Source of the DNA: DASZKW01 sp035552775 | GTDB lineage: Bacteria > Actinomycetota > Acidimicrobiia > Acidimicrobiales > Palsa-688 | Assembly (NCBI GenBank): GCA_035552775.1 | Contig: DASZKW010000034.1 | Coordinates: 1-21,516, forward strand | Direction: 5' to 3' | DNA length: 21,516 nt | Part shown: one piece after another, positions 1 through 7,200 of the stretch | Numbering within the stretch: the first letter of the stretch is position 1 | Layout: each line of letters opens with the position of its first letter | Translations under genes and position numbers: made by a program | The notes under the pieces: model-generated | What the model saw: the letters and a program-made list of their open reading frames with translations, nothing else | Told to the model about the DNA's origin: nothing | Databases searched by the model: none

Positions 1-1
1 C

Positions 2-274
2 GAGTGCGCCCGCTACCTGAAGAACAAGAAGCCCTACCTCGACTATCCGAAGGCCCCGGCTGCCGGGTGGCCGATCGCCACCGGTGTGATCGAAGGCGCA
101 TGCGCCCATTTGGTCCGGGACAGGTGGACGTGACCGGGGCAACGCTGGTCCGTCCTGGGTGCGGAGGCGATCCTGAAACTACGAGCGGTGCGCTCGAACG
201 GAGACTGGTACGAGTAGTTCTCCTTCCACTTGGCACAGGAGCGCAGGCGGGGTTATCCCGAAGGCCGCCTGATC
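2..274 (+). pseudogene. ISKra4-type transposase, decayed C-terminal remnant
   Basis: The frame starting at base 2 reads ECARYLKNKKPYLDYP, then GWPIATGVIEGACAHLV and later GAEAILKLRAVRSNGDW and FHLAQERRR. I recognise this as the C-terminal end of ISKra4-family (DDE) transposases, where the GVIEGACxHLVxDR block is very conserved. The 5' part lies outside the window. The copy is dead. The block that should read RMDVTGARW is shifted by a one-base loss near 124 and restored by a one-base gain near 141, leaving a TGA at 131-133 in the main frame. A second in-frame TAG follows at 215-217 where relatives have a tyrosine codon. No inverted repeat or target duplication could be assigned. The family call is from memory of the motifs; the decay is directly visible. 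Confidence 0.8.
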
Positions 275-351
275 GGTCCCTCCAGCGGAGCCACACCCAT
301 AAGGATGTGCCGGATCAGGAGCGTTGTCGACCGCGCGGTCGGCCCCTTGGT

Positions 352-1338
352 CTACGGCTGGATCGACGACTCCGGGCTAGTTTCGCCGTCGCCGCTTACT
401 CGGGGTTCTTCGCTGACCTGTCGTTCTGTCCAGATGTCCTTCGACCCGGCTTGGTCTTGGGCGATGTCGTCGATGACATCGAGGAAGTTGGCGACGATCG
501 TCGACCTGTCATCCGGGCGCCAGGCGACCCCGGCGGTGGTAACCGGCACGGGGCCCTTCAGGTGGGCGTAGTCGATGCCGGGCACCGGGTATTGGTTGGC
601 CACGCTGGCCGGGACCAGAGCAACCCCCGCTCCGGCGGCGACGAACAGCAGCACCGTGGTGAGAGGAAAAGCCTCGCGGCGTACCCTGGCAGTGAAACCG
701 GCAGCCCTACATTCGCGGTCGATGTCGCGGCGGAGGCCCTCTGCCGCCGAAAGGGTCGGCATCACGAAGTCTTCATCGGCGAGGTCGGCGAGTTGCTGAT
801 CGTCTTGCGACGCAAAATGTCCTTTGGGGACAGCTGCCATCAGGCTCTCAACGATGAGTTGCCGATAGTTCATCTCGCCGATGACGCTAGGGGCGCGGAC
901 GAAAGCGACGTCGAGTTCCTTGCAGCGCAGCCCGTGTAACAGCGGCCCTGTGGTGCCGTTGAGCAGTTCAAGATTTACATCGGGAAATCGCTCTTTGAAC
1001 TTGGCCAGTCCCACGGGCAGCAGATCGGCGGTGACTTCACTCACATAGCCCACCGTCAACGTTCCGACCTCACCGCGGCCCGCTCGCCCGACGACACCCG
1101 GCACCCGATCCAGACGCTCGATGATATCTTGGGCCACGTCGAGGAGGGCTTGCCCTGCGTCGGTGAGACCGATCACGTGATGGGCCCTGACGATGAGGTC
1201 CACACCGAGTTCCCGTTCGAGTTGACGGATCTGATGGCTCAGCGGTGATTGGGACATGTGCAGGCGCTCGGCCGCCCGACCGAAGTGGAGCTCGTCGGCG
1301 ACGGCCACGAAATAGCGAAGATGTCGGACTTCAACCAC
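352..1338 (-). CDS. LysR-family transcriptional regulator
   Basis: A 328-residue protein with the classic LysR layout. The N-terminal winged helix-turn-helix covers roughly residues 1-65 (RHLRYFVAVADELHFGRAAE, then LHMSQSPLSHQIRQLE), and a periplasmic-binding-protein-like effector domain covers about 90-305. The start is a GTG at 1338 with a purine-rich GAGAGGA about 8 bases upstream. Length is slightly above the usual 290-310 because of a polar tail after residue 300. It probably binds DNA as a tetramer and responds to a small molecule, which cannot be named from sequence. LysR genes often lie divergent from their target, but here the upstream side holds only a decayed ArdC-like gene, so the original target may have been lost. 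It lies between two mobile-element remnants and may be cargo or an older resident. The frame itself looks intact. Confidence 0.9.
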   Translation of the reverse strand: MVEVRHLRYFVAVADELHFGRAAERLHMSQSPLSHQIRQLERELGVDLIVRAHHVIGLTDAGQALLDVAQDIIERLDRVPGVVGRAGRGEVGTLTVGYVSEVTADLLPVGLAKFKERFPDVNLELLNGTTGPLLHGLRCKELDVAFVRAPSVIGEMNYRQLIVESLMAAVPKGHFASQDDQQLADLADEDFVMPTLSAAEGLRRDIDRECRAAGFTARVRREAFPLTTVLLFVAAGAGVALVPASVANQYPVPGIDYAHLKGPVPVTTAGVAWRPDDRSTIVANFLDVIDDIAQDQAGSKDIWTERQVSEEPRVSGDGETSPESSIQP

Positions 1339-1442
1339 CGGCTGTCCTCTCGTCGGTCAAAGGGCACCCCACAGTGGTGGCCAGCCCAGACAGTAGATGA
1401 GAGCCGAACGGGCCACCCCGATGAGGCCATTTGACGGCGAGG

Positions 1443-1750
1443 GTCGACGAGGTCGAGACGGCCCGCCAGGTGCTGCGGGGTTCAGGATCGAGCACGTCTT
1501 CGACGCCTCCAAGACGACCGGTGCACCCTGCCGGTGCCGCCTCATCCTGAGCTGGTCGAAGGGGAGGCACCGCCAGGGTTGGGGGTGGCGGTCCTGGGCC
1601 TGATCGAGTCGAAGGGTTTCACCGTCGACGTTGGCCGCCGACGCTGAAACGATCAACGGGGCGAACGGTCAGACCAACTGGGGGGCCAAGACGGTCGTGG
1701 TCCGGGCGGACATGGACGACGCGGCGATGGTCAAAACCCTGATCCACGAT
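1443..1750 (+). pseudogene. ArdC-like antirestriction / ImmA-IrrE-type protein, frameshifted remnant
   Basis: Joining three frames gives a continuous match to actinobacterial ArdC-like (ssDNA-binding domain plus zinc peptidase-like) proteins. Frame 3 gives VDEVETARQVLR (1443-1478). Frame 2 gives FRIEHVFDASKTTGAP (1481-1528). Frame 1 gives LPVPPHPELVEGEAPPGL and LIESKGFTVDVG (1528-1625). Frame 2 again gives ADAETINGANGQTNWGAK, then TVVVRADMDD and KTLIHD (to 1750). Family members carry FRxxHVFDVSQTDGEPLP, then a GFTV segment, then GRTxxxTRTVxVRxDxDDAQxxKTLAHE. The copy ends exactly where the HExxH zinc site should begin, so it has at least three frameshifts and no catalytic motif. ArdC proteins are carried by plasmids and ICEs to protect incoming DNA from restriction, which fits the integrase and coupling-protein remnants immediately downstream. 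The family call comes from motif recall without a search. Confidence 0.7.
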
Positions 1751-1841
1751 CCGTTGACCGCACCAACGGTCCTTGTTCTATCCACCACCTGGGGGGCCGG
1801 GCTGGTCCCGTTGGGCCACTCGAGTGGAAGGAGGTGAAGCT

Positions 1842-2098
1842 GTGGAAGACGGACAGAATGGGGTTGAGCTTCGTAATGTCGGGGCCCTCGCGGTCGCTCC
1901 GATCGGGGAGCTGCGGGGGGCACCGACCGCGGTCGGCTGGGTGCTGGTCGACGGGGGGGCGAGGAGGTTGTGGCGGTCAGCGATTTCCTCGCCTCGCTCC
2001 TGGCTGGCGGGGCCCGGTCTGGTTCGGTCCGCTCCTATGGGTTGGCGCTCCTGCGTTGGTGGCGGTTCCTCGCCGCGGTGGACGTGGACTGGAGACGC
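1842..2098 (+). pseudogene. Tyrosine integrase, N-terminal fragment
   Basis: A strong ribosome-binding site (GGAAGGAGGTGAAG, 1827-1840) precedes a GTG at 1842. The frame reads VEDGQNGVELRNVGALAV and continues to GWVLVDG, then shifts at a run of seven G (1953-1959). The next frame reads EEVVAVSDFLASLLAGG and SGSVRSYGLALLRWWRF. The second part is typical of the SAM-like core-binding N-terminal domain of phage-type tyrosine recombinases, in which a four-helix domain precedes the catalytic domain. Homology stops near DVDW (about 2090), where sequence passes into a coupling-protein fragment. The catalytic RHRY domain is therefore missing here; its last part reappears at 3283-3438. The homopolymer slip is enough to inactivate the gene even without the break. 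Confidence 0.65.
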
Positions 2099-3280
2099 GG
2101 TCGGGGTACTGTGGGCGGCGGGTGCGGCTGCGGCCCGCTTGGCGGGACACCGGGTCCCCCACGGCCATCGGTTGGGCGAGCTGGCCGCGTTCGGCCACTT
2201 CGCCAACCCGTCGGCGGCTTGGGATGCCCCGGTCGGTCCGGCCGCCCTGTACTGGACCGTCACCTTCGCCGCCCTCGCCGCCCTGTTCGGTGTGGGTTGG
2301 GCTGTGTGGCGGGTGTTCAGCCGGGTAAAAGGTCACGAGGACGAGGACCCGGCCCGGGTCGACGGGCTGGCCAACCGGCGCCAGGTCGCCACGGCCGCCG
2401 GCCCGAGGGTGCTGCTGGCCCGGGCGGCGACGTTGCGCCCGTCGCTGTCGGGTCCCCGGCCCGCCGATGTCGGCTACTACCTGGGCGACAGTCGCGGTGT
2501 CAGCTGTTGGGCCTCGGTGGAGGACTCGATGGTGATCCTCGGTCCTCCCCGGTCCGGCAAGGGCTACAACCTGGTGATCCCCTCGATCCTCGACGCGCCG
2601 GGCGCGGTGATCACCACCGCGACCAGGGCCGACAACCTGACCACCACCATCACCGCCAGAGCCAGGCTCGGCCCGGTGGCGGTGTTCGACCCCCAGGGCC
2701 TGGCCGCGGGCGTGCCCGTCCACGGTGCGATGGTCCCGGTGCGAGGCTGCGAGCGACCGGCCACAGCGATGATCCGGGCGCACGCCCTATGCGCAGACGC
2801 AGGCGGGGGCACGGAGAACGGGACCTTCTGGCGCCAACAGACCGTCACCGCGGTCCGCTGTCTCCTCCACGCCGCCGCGCTCGGGGACCGCTCCCCGGTC
2901 GACCTGTATCGCTGGTCGCTGTCCGCTCGCGCGGCGCCCGACGCCGTGGACATCCTCGTCGGCTCGGGCGATCGGGCAGCCCCGGCGTGGGAGAAGGCGC
3001 TCGATGCAATCATCTCCGCCGAGGCCCGCCAACGGGACTCGATCTGGGCGATGGTGGCCAACGCCTTCGCCGCCCTCGGCGACCCCCAGGTGCTCGCCGC
3101 TGTCACCCCCGAGCGCGGGGAGGTCTTCGACCCGGCAGAATTCCTGCGGGCGAGGGGGACCCTGTACCTGTTGGGCACCGCCGCTGGGGCGTCGGCCACC
3201 GCCAGCCTGGTCGCCGCGGTGATCGAAGACGTGGTCGAGGTCGCCCGGCACATGGCCGGGGCGTCGACCGGCGCCCGCCT
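2099..3280 (+). pseudogene. TraD/TraG-like type IV coupling protein, truncated at both ends
   Basis: Frame 3 carries about 390 residues of a conjugative coupling protein (T4CP), the hexameric ATPase that feeds DNA to a conjugation channel. Visible parts are a membrane segment (ALYWTVTFAALAALFGVGWA, about 2247-2306), the Walker A loop GPPRSGKG (2541-2564), the following NLVIPSILDAPGAVI block, and FWRQQTVTAVRCLLHAAAL further on. The sequence ends at ARLD near 3280, just where family members continue into the Walker B region with a DEAAN-type motif, so the ATPase cannot be functional. The open frame continues past this point only because a different gene end is joined on in another frame. Its N-terminus runs into an integrase fragment. 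It is good evidence for a former conjugative element (AICE/ICE type) in this place. Confidence 0.75.
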
Positions 3281-3282
3281 CG

Positions 3283-3438
3283 ATCACCGTGACCCTCGAT
3301 CGCTACGGCCATCTCCTGCCCAGTCTGGAGGAGCATCTGACGGCCGCGCTCAACCGATCCGGGACAAAAGCCGCTCGCGATTGCGCACGAATCGCGCACG
3401 CCGGAGTGACCCTGCTCCGCCGCTCCACCAAGAAATAG
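3283..3438 (+). pseudogene. Tyrosine integrase, C-terminal fragment
   Basis: Frame 1 reads ITVTLDRYGHLLPSLEEHL, ending at TAG 3436-3438. This is the end of tyrosine recombinases, where the catalytic tyrosine lies in the motif LDRYGHL, with a short basic tail rich in Ala and Arg. Its upstream part (catalytic Arg and His-x-x-Arg boxes) is absent; the sequence changes abruptly at 3278-3284 into a coupling-protein fragment in another frame. The shared bases CTCGA at the join suggest a microhomology deletion. The stop codon lies 23 bp before the 3' end of a tRNA-Thr gene, the usual position of an integrase next to its attachment site. This may be the other end of the same integrase as at 1842-2098, but both pieces are too short to prove it. 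Confidence 0.7.
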
Positions 3439-3461
3439 CCCCTCACCAGCAACCTCGTGAG

Positions 3462-3535
3462 AGCCCGAGGTCGGAGTCGAACCGACGACCTGACGCTTAC
3501 AAGGCGCCTGCTCTGGCCACCTGAGCTACTCGGGC
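3462..3535 (-). tRNA. tRNA-Thr (anticodon TGT)
   Basis: The minus strand folds into a full cloverleaf. The acceptor arm GCCCGAG pairs with CTCGGGC. The D stem is GCTC/GAGC. The anticodon stem GGCGC/GCGTC (one G-U) holds the loop CTTGTAA with anticodon TGT, which reads ACA threonine codons. The T arm is GTCGG-TTCGACT-CCGAC, and the discriminator base is T. The CCA end is not encoded. The 3' end faces the integrase remnant, so this gene is the likely attachment site of the decayed element. The gene itself appears intact, as expected when an integrated element restores the tRNA 3' end. Confidence 0.95.
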
Positions 3536-3587
3536 AGATTGTGGCGTCTGACCAGGGAGTTCGCTGCTCCGGTCCACGGAGCCTCTA

Positions 3588-4532
3588 ATGCCCAGCCCTC
3601 TGACAGACCATAACATCGGATGCTCGACATCCAATGATCCGTTTGCCGTAACCTCGCTTTCGGCTCCCGTCTACGCCGGGGACTTCCCCGACCCCGCCGT
3701 CGTGGCGGTCGGTTCTACATACTTTGCGTACGCCACGGGCAGCGCCGGGCGCAACCTCCAAGTCACGCAGGCGAGCGACCTGAGCCACTGGAGCTCCCCC
3801 GTCGACCCCCTCCCGACGCTCCCCGGCTGGGCGACGCGCGGGTACACGTGGGCTCCCGGCGTCACCGACATCGGCGGCACGTTCGTCATGTACTACACGG
3901 CGCGGGACACCGCCGCAGGACGCCAGTGCATCTCGGTTGCCACCTCGTCCACCCCGCAGGGGCCGTTCACCGACACCTCGACCGCTCCGCTGATCGGCCA
4001 GCTGCCCGACGGCGGGTCGATCGACCCCAACCCCTTCAACGACAGCACCGGCGCCCGGTACCTGATCTGGAAGAGCGACGACAACGCCATCGGCCAGCCG
4101 ACACGCCTGTGGGGCCAACGCCTCAGCGCCGACGGCCGCACAACGGCAGGTACCCCCACCCTCCTGCTCACCGAGTCGGCGTCCTGGCAGGCTCCCACGG
4201 TCGAGGGGCCGACCGTCGTCGCCCACGGCGGGCAGTACTACCTCTTCTACGGCGCCAACAACTACGACACCGCCAACTCGGGGATCGGCTGCGCCACGTC
4301 GTCCGCCGTGCTCGGCGCCTACACCAACCACTCGACCACCGGCGCTTGGCTGGGGTCTCGGGGCAACGCCCAGGGACCCCAGGGGCCGTCGATCTTCACC
4401 GACACGGCCGGAAACACCCGTATGGCGTTCGCGGCCTGGTATGGGACCGTTGGCTACGAGCACGGCGGCGTCCGGTCCCTTTGGGTCGCCACCCTGACGT
4501 TCTCCTGGTCCGGGAAACCATCTCTGTCCTGA
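3588..4532 (+). CDS. GH43-type glycoside hydrolase
   Basis: A 314-residue five-bladed beta-propeller hydrolase of the GH43 group, which cuts arabinose- or xylose-containing glycans. The three acidic residues of the family are in place: the general base in FPDPAV (Asp35), the pKa-tuning Asp in SIDPNPF (Asp146) and the general acid in TVEGPTV (Glu206). Repeated blade motifs such as TYFAYAT, TFVMYYTA and QYYLFYGA are visible. The only possible start is ATG 3588, because an in-frame TGA lies at 3549-3551. No signal peptide is present, although relatives are usually secreted, so the N-terminus may have been lost or replaced, perhaps by events at the neighbouring tRNA. It stands alone, without sugar transporters nearby. 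The exact substrate cannot be told. Confidence 0.8.
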   Translation: MPSPLTDHNIGCSTSNDPFAVTSLSAPVYAGDFPDPAVVAVGSTYFAYATGSAGRNLQVTQASDLSHWSSPVDPLPTLPGWATRGYTWAPGVTDIGGTFVMYYTARDTAAGRQCISVATSSTPQGPFTDTSTAPLIGQLPDGGSIDPNPFNDSTGARYLIWKSDDNAIGQPTRLWGQRLSADGRTTAGTPTLLLTESASWQAPTVEGPTVVAHGGQYYLFYGANNYDTANSGIGCATSSAVLGAYTNHSTTGAWLGSRGNAQGPQGPSIFTDTAGNTRMAFAAWYGTVGYEHGGVRSLWVATLTFSWSGKPSLS

Positions 4533-4571
4533 CCCGCGCCCCAGGGGTGTCGTTGCCGGCTCCGAGCGCTC

Positions 4572-5879
4572 CTAGGACGCGCCGCCGCGCAGGACGATCA
4601 ACCCGGCCCCGGCCCCGAGGACGGAACCGGCGAGCAGCCCGGCGGTGGCGGCGGTTGCCAGCGGCCCCACCGGCAGAGCGGTTTGGATGATGAGCAGCGG
4701 AACGGTGAAGCCGATGCTCGCCACGGCCCCTACCCCGACCAGTGACCGGGTCACGATCGGCGGCTGGTAGACGTCGGGATTGACGTGCATCGTCACCAAG
4801 GTGGCGACGGTGATGCCGAGTGGCTTGCCGATGAGGCGGGCAGCGACCACCGCGGCGAAGACCCGCAGCGACGCCCCGCTGCCCAATCCCGAGCCGGCGA
4901 AGGACAACCCCGTGTTGGCCAGGGCGAAGACCGGGAGCACAGCCATGTTGACGACCGGTTCCAGCCGGTGCACCCAGGCTCGGACAGTTGGAGACGCCGC
5001 CGACGGCTTGGCCCGGACCGCTGACCCAGCCGAGGTTGCCCGGACCGCCGACCCAGCCGAGGTTGCCCGGGCTGCTGACCCAGCCGGCGTGGCCCGGAGC
5101 TCCGAGCGCGCCGGGCGCCGGGCGGGGAGAAAAGCCCCTAGTGCCACGCCTATCACGGCGGCCTCTACGCCGGCGTGGAGCATCGCCCACCACGCCGCCG
5201 CCCCCAGCACAACGCGGAGCCAGCCGGCGCGGACACGGGCAATCCACACGACGGTGAGCGCGCCGAGCGCGCCGAGCCCGCCGGCAAGCCACGCCAAGCG
5301 TGTGTCGTGGCTGTAGAACACCACCAGTACGACTATGGAGGCGATGTCGTCGGCCACGGCGAGGGTCATCAAGAAGACCCGCACCCGCAGCGTCGTGCCT
5401 CCTATCAGGGCGAGTGCCCCCAGGGCGAACGCCACGTCCGTGGCCATCGGGATCCCCCACCCGCGGGCTCCGACACCGCCGGCGACGACGGCGGTGTAAA
5501 TCACCGCCGGGACGGCCATCCCGACGAGGGCCGCCACGACGGGGACCAGCGCTCGCCGGGCGGAGCGCAGCTCGCCGGCGGTGAACTCCCGGCGGATCTC
5601 CAGCCCGATCAGGGCGAAGAACGCCAGCATCAGGGCTTCGTTCACCCAGTCGCGGACCGTCAGGTGAAGCCCGACGGGAGAGGACCACGGGGCCACGCTC
5701 AGCCATGTCGAAAAGTAGGACCTGGTACCGGGCCAGTTGGCCCACACCAAGGCCGCGACTGTTGCCACGGTCATGGTGAAGCCGCCCCACCGGTCGCCGC
5801 CACCCACCCTCCCGCGGGGGCGCCACCGGCCCACCCTCCCGCGCCCGGCGGCGGAGCGGGGGTGCTCGCCGGCGCCCAC
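4572..5879 (-). CDS. nhaA: Na+/H+ antiporter NhaA
   Basis: A 435-residue inner-membrane antiporter that exchanges protons for sodium, giving salt and pH tolerance. The family landmarks are present: NEALMLAFFALIGLEIRREF (about 80-99), ATDVAFALG with the conserved Asp148, and the sodium-binding pair VADDIASI (Asp177-Asp178), matching Asp133 and Asp163/Asp164 of E. coli NhaA. About a dozen hydrophobic segments follow the usual pattern. The start is GTG 5879; a later Met at residue 36 lies within the first membrane helix and would truncate it. The N-terminal 30 residues are rich in Gly and Arg. An insert of about 45 residues between membrane segments (about 253-297) contains three copies of a nine-residue repeat. 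It converges with the GH43 gene, 39 bp apart. Confidence 0.93.
   Translation of the reverse strand: MGAGEHPRSAAGRGRVGRWRPRGRVGGGDRWGGFTMTVATVAALVWANWPGTRSYFSTWLSVAPWSSPVGLHLTVRDWVNEALMLAFFALIGLEIRREFTAGELRSARRALVPVVAALVGMAVPAVIYTAVVAGGVGARGWGIPMATDVAFALGALALIGGTTLRVRVFLMTLAVADDIASIVVLVVFYSHDTRLAWLAGGLGALGALTVVWIARVRAGWLRVVLGAAAWWAMLHAGVEAAVIGVALGAFLPARRPARSELRATPAGSAARATSAGSAVRATSAGSAVRAKPSAASPTVRAWVHRLEPVVNMAVLPVFALANTGLSFAGSGLGSGASLRVFAAVVAARLIGKPLGITVATLVTMHVNPDVYQPPIVTRSLVGVGAVASIGFTVPLLIIQTALPVGPLATAATAGLLAGSVLGAGAGLIVLRGGAS
5014..5094. repeat. 27-bp tandem repeat inside nhaA
   Basis: Three consecutive 27-bp units (5014-5040, 5041-5067, 5068-5094). The first two differ by one base and the third is more diverged. 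As the unit is a multiple of three, it adds nine-residue repeats of the type ATSAGSAVR to the protein without breaking the frame. It falls in a hydrophilic loop rather than a membrane helix. Confidence 0.9.
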
Positions 5880-5968
5880 CTAGTACCCCAGTGGTCTTCT
5901 ACGGCAAAGACCGAAGAAAGACGGGCAGGACAGCCACGACGGGCACGCCAAGGTTCTCGGAGGGGGCA

Positions 5969-7087
5969 CTAGCCGGGGAGCTGCCCGAGGGTCACAGTGA
6001 CGGTGCGCGACGCGCCGGACTGCGCGCTGAGAGTCACCTTCGCCGTCGCCCCCGGAGTGAGCCCTGCCAGGATGTCTTGCAGGTCGGCCAGGGAGTGCAC
6101 GCTCTGGCCGTTGACGGCGGTGATCACGTCACCGGCTCGGATGCCGGCCTTGGCCGCCCCGCTGCCGGCGGTGACGCGGCGAACGAGTACGCCTACGGAG
6201 TTCCCCGCCTGGTCGCTGGCATCGCCGGCGAGGATCCCCAGCGCCGCCCGCCCGCTGATGGTCACGTGCCCGGTGGCCACCAGCTGGGGCGCGATGAGCT
6301 TCACGGTGTCGCTCGGGATGGCGAACCCGATGCCCGGAGCCGCCCCCCCACCGTCCTGCTGATCGATGGCGGCGAGTGTCGGGATGCCGACCACGTTCCC
6401 GTTTAGGTCCACGAGGGCCCCGCCGCTGTTGCCCGGGTTGATCGACGCGCTGGTCTGGATCGTGGAGGGCAGCACCACCGAGCTGCTCTCGGTGACGGTG
6501 CGACCGTTGTAGCTGACGATCCCCTCGGTGACCGAGCTGGCCAACCCGAGAGGGTTGCCGATGGCCATGACGATGTCTCCCACCTGGAGATTCTTGGACT
6601 CGCCGAAGGTGGCCGGGGTCAGGGTCTTGGCCGCCTTGACCCGGATGACAGCCAGGTCCCCCAGAGGGTAAGCACCGACCAGGGTGGCCGGCAGGACCTG
6701 GCCGTCGGCCAGGCTTACCTGGAAGTTGGTGGCCGAGCCGACCACGTGGTCGTTGGTGACAATGTCACCCCTGGCGTCGTAGATGATGCCCGAGCCGAGG
6801 TCGGTGCTGGTCGAGATCTCCACGACCTCGGGGCGCACCTTTTGCACCACCGAGACGAACGCGTCCTGCAACGCGGCCGCCCCGCCGGCCGCCACCGAAC
6901 CTCCCGCTCCCCCCGCCGGCGCGGTGGTGGAGCTAGTGGCCGCGGCGGCGCCAGGGGCGGTCGTGGAGGACGACGGCACCGTCGCGCCGGAGGGGTGATT
7001 GGCGGTGGCGCCGCACGCGGCGAGAACCAGGCCGGCGCCGGCCACCAAGGTGAAGGCAACCGTTCCTCGCGTCCGACTGTGCGGCAC
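5969..7087 (-). CDS. HtrA/DegP-type serine protease, lipoprotein, with one PDZ domain
   Basis: A 372-residue extracytoplasmic protease that degrades or handles misfolded envelope proteins. Residues 1-24 form a lipoprotein signal peptide ending in LAAC, with Cys25 as the lipidation site. A Ser/Thr/Ala/Pro-rich linker (26-70) follows. The trypsin-like domain (about 72-270) has the complete triad: His114 in TNDHVVG, Asp144 in LGDLAVI and Ser221 in NPGNSGGAL. A PDZ domain (about 285-370) carries AAKAGIRAGDVITAVNG. The start is GTG 7087, supported by GGAGGAGGAG about 6 bases upstream. Many actinobacterial HtrA proteins are held by a transmembrane helix; here a lipid anchor replaces it. It follows no obvious operon; nhaA lies 89 bp downstream on the same strand and might be co-transcribed. 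Confidence 0.92.
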   Translation of the reverse strand: MPHSRTRGTVAFTLVAGAGLVLAACGATANHPSGATVPSSSTTAPGAAAATSSTTAPAGGAGGSVAAGGAAALQDAFVSVVQKVRPEVVEISTSTDLGSGIIYDARGDIVTNDHVVGSATNFQVSLADGQVLPATLVGAYPLGDLAVIRVKAAKTLTPATFGESKNLQVGDIVMAIGNPLGLASSVTEGIVSYNGRTVTESSSVVLPSTIQTSASINPGNSGGALVDLNGNVVGIPTLAAIDQQDGGGAAPGIGFAIPSDTVKLIAPQLVATGHVTISGRAALGILAGDASDQAGNSVGVLVRRVTAGSGAAKAGIRAGDVITAVNGQSVHSLADLQDILAGLTPGATAKVTLSAQSGASRTVTVTLGQLPG

Positions 7088-7200
7088 TGTCGTCTCCTCC
7101 TCCGGTGGCTACCGCATCATTCCCTATCACGTGGGCCCGACCACCCACACGCGACGCCGACGCCGGCGCCCCGGGCCACACCGGCTTCGGCTCGTGACGG

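Noticed and set aside
1773..3524. A 583-codon open frame that could be called one complete coupling protein
   Set aside because: Its first part is out-of-frame integrase sequence and its last part is an out-of-frame reading of an integrase end and of the tRNA; only the middle has T4CP motifs.
5880..5968. Possible sodium riboswitch before nhaA, given the GGTCTT/AAGACC hairpin at 5893-5912
   Set aside because: The gap to the preceding gene is only 89 bp and no conserved riboswitch core could be recognised.
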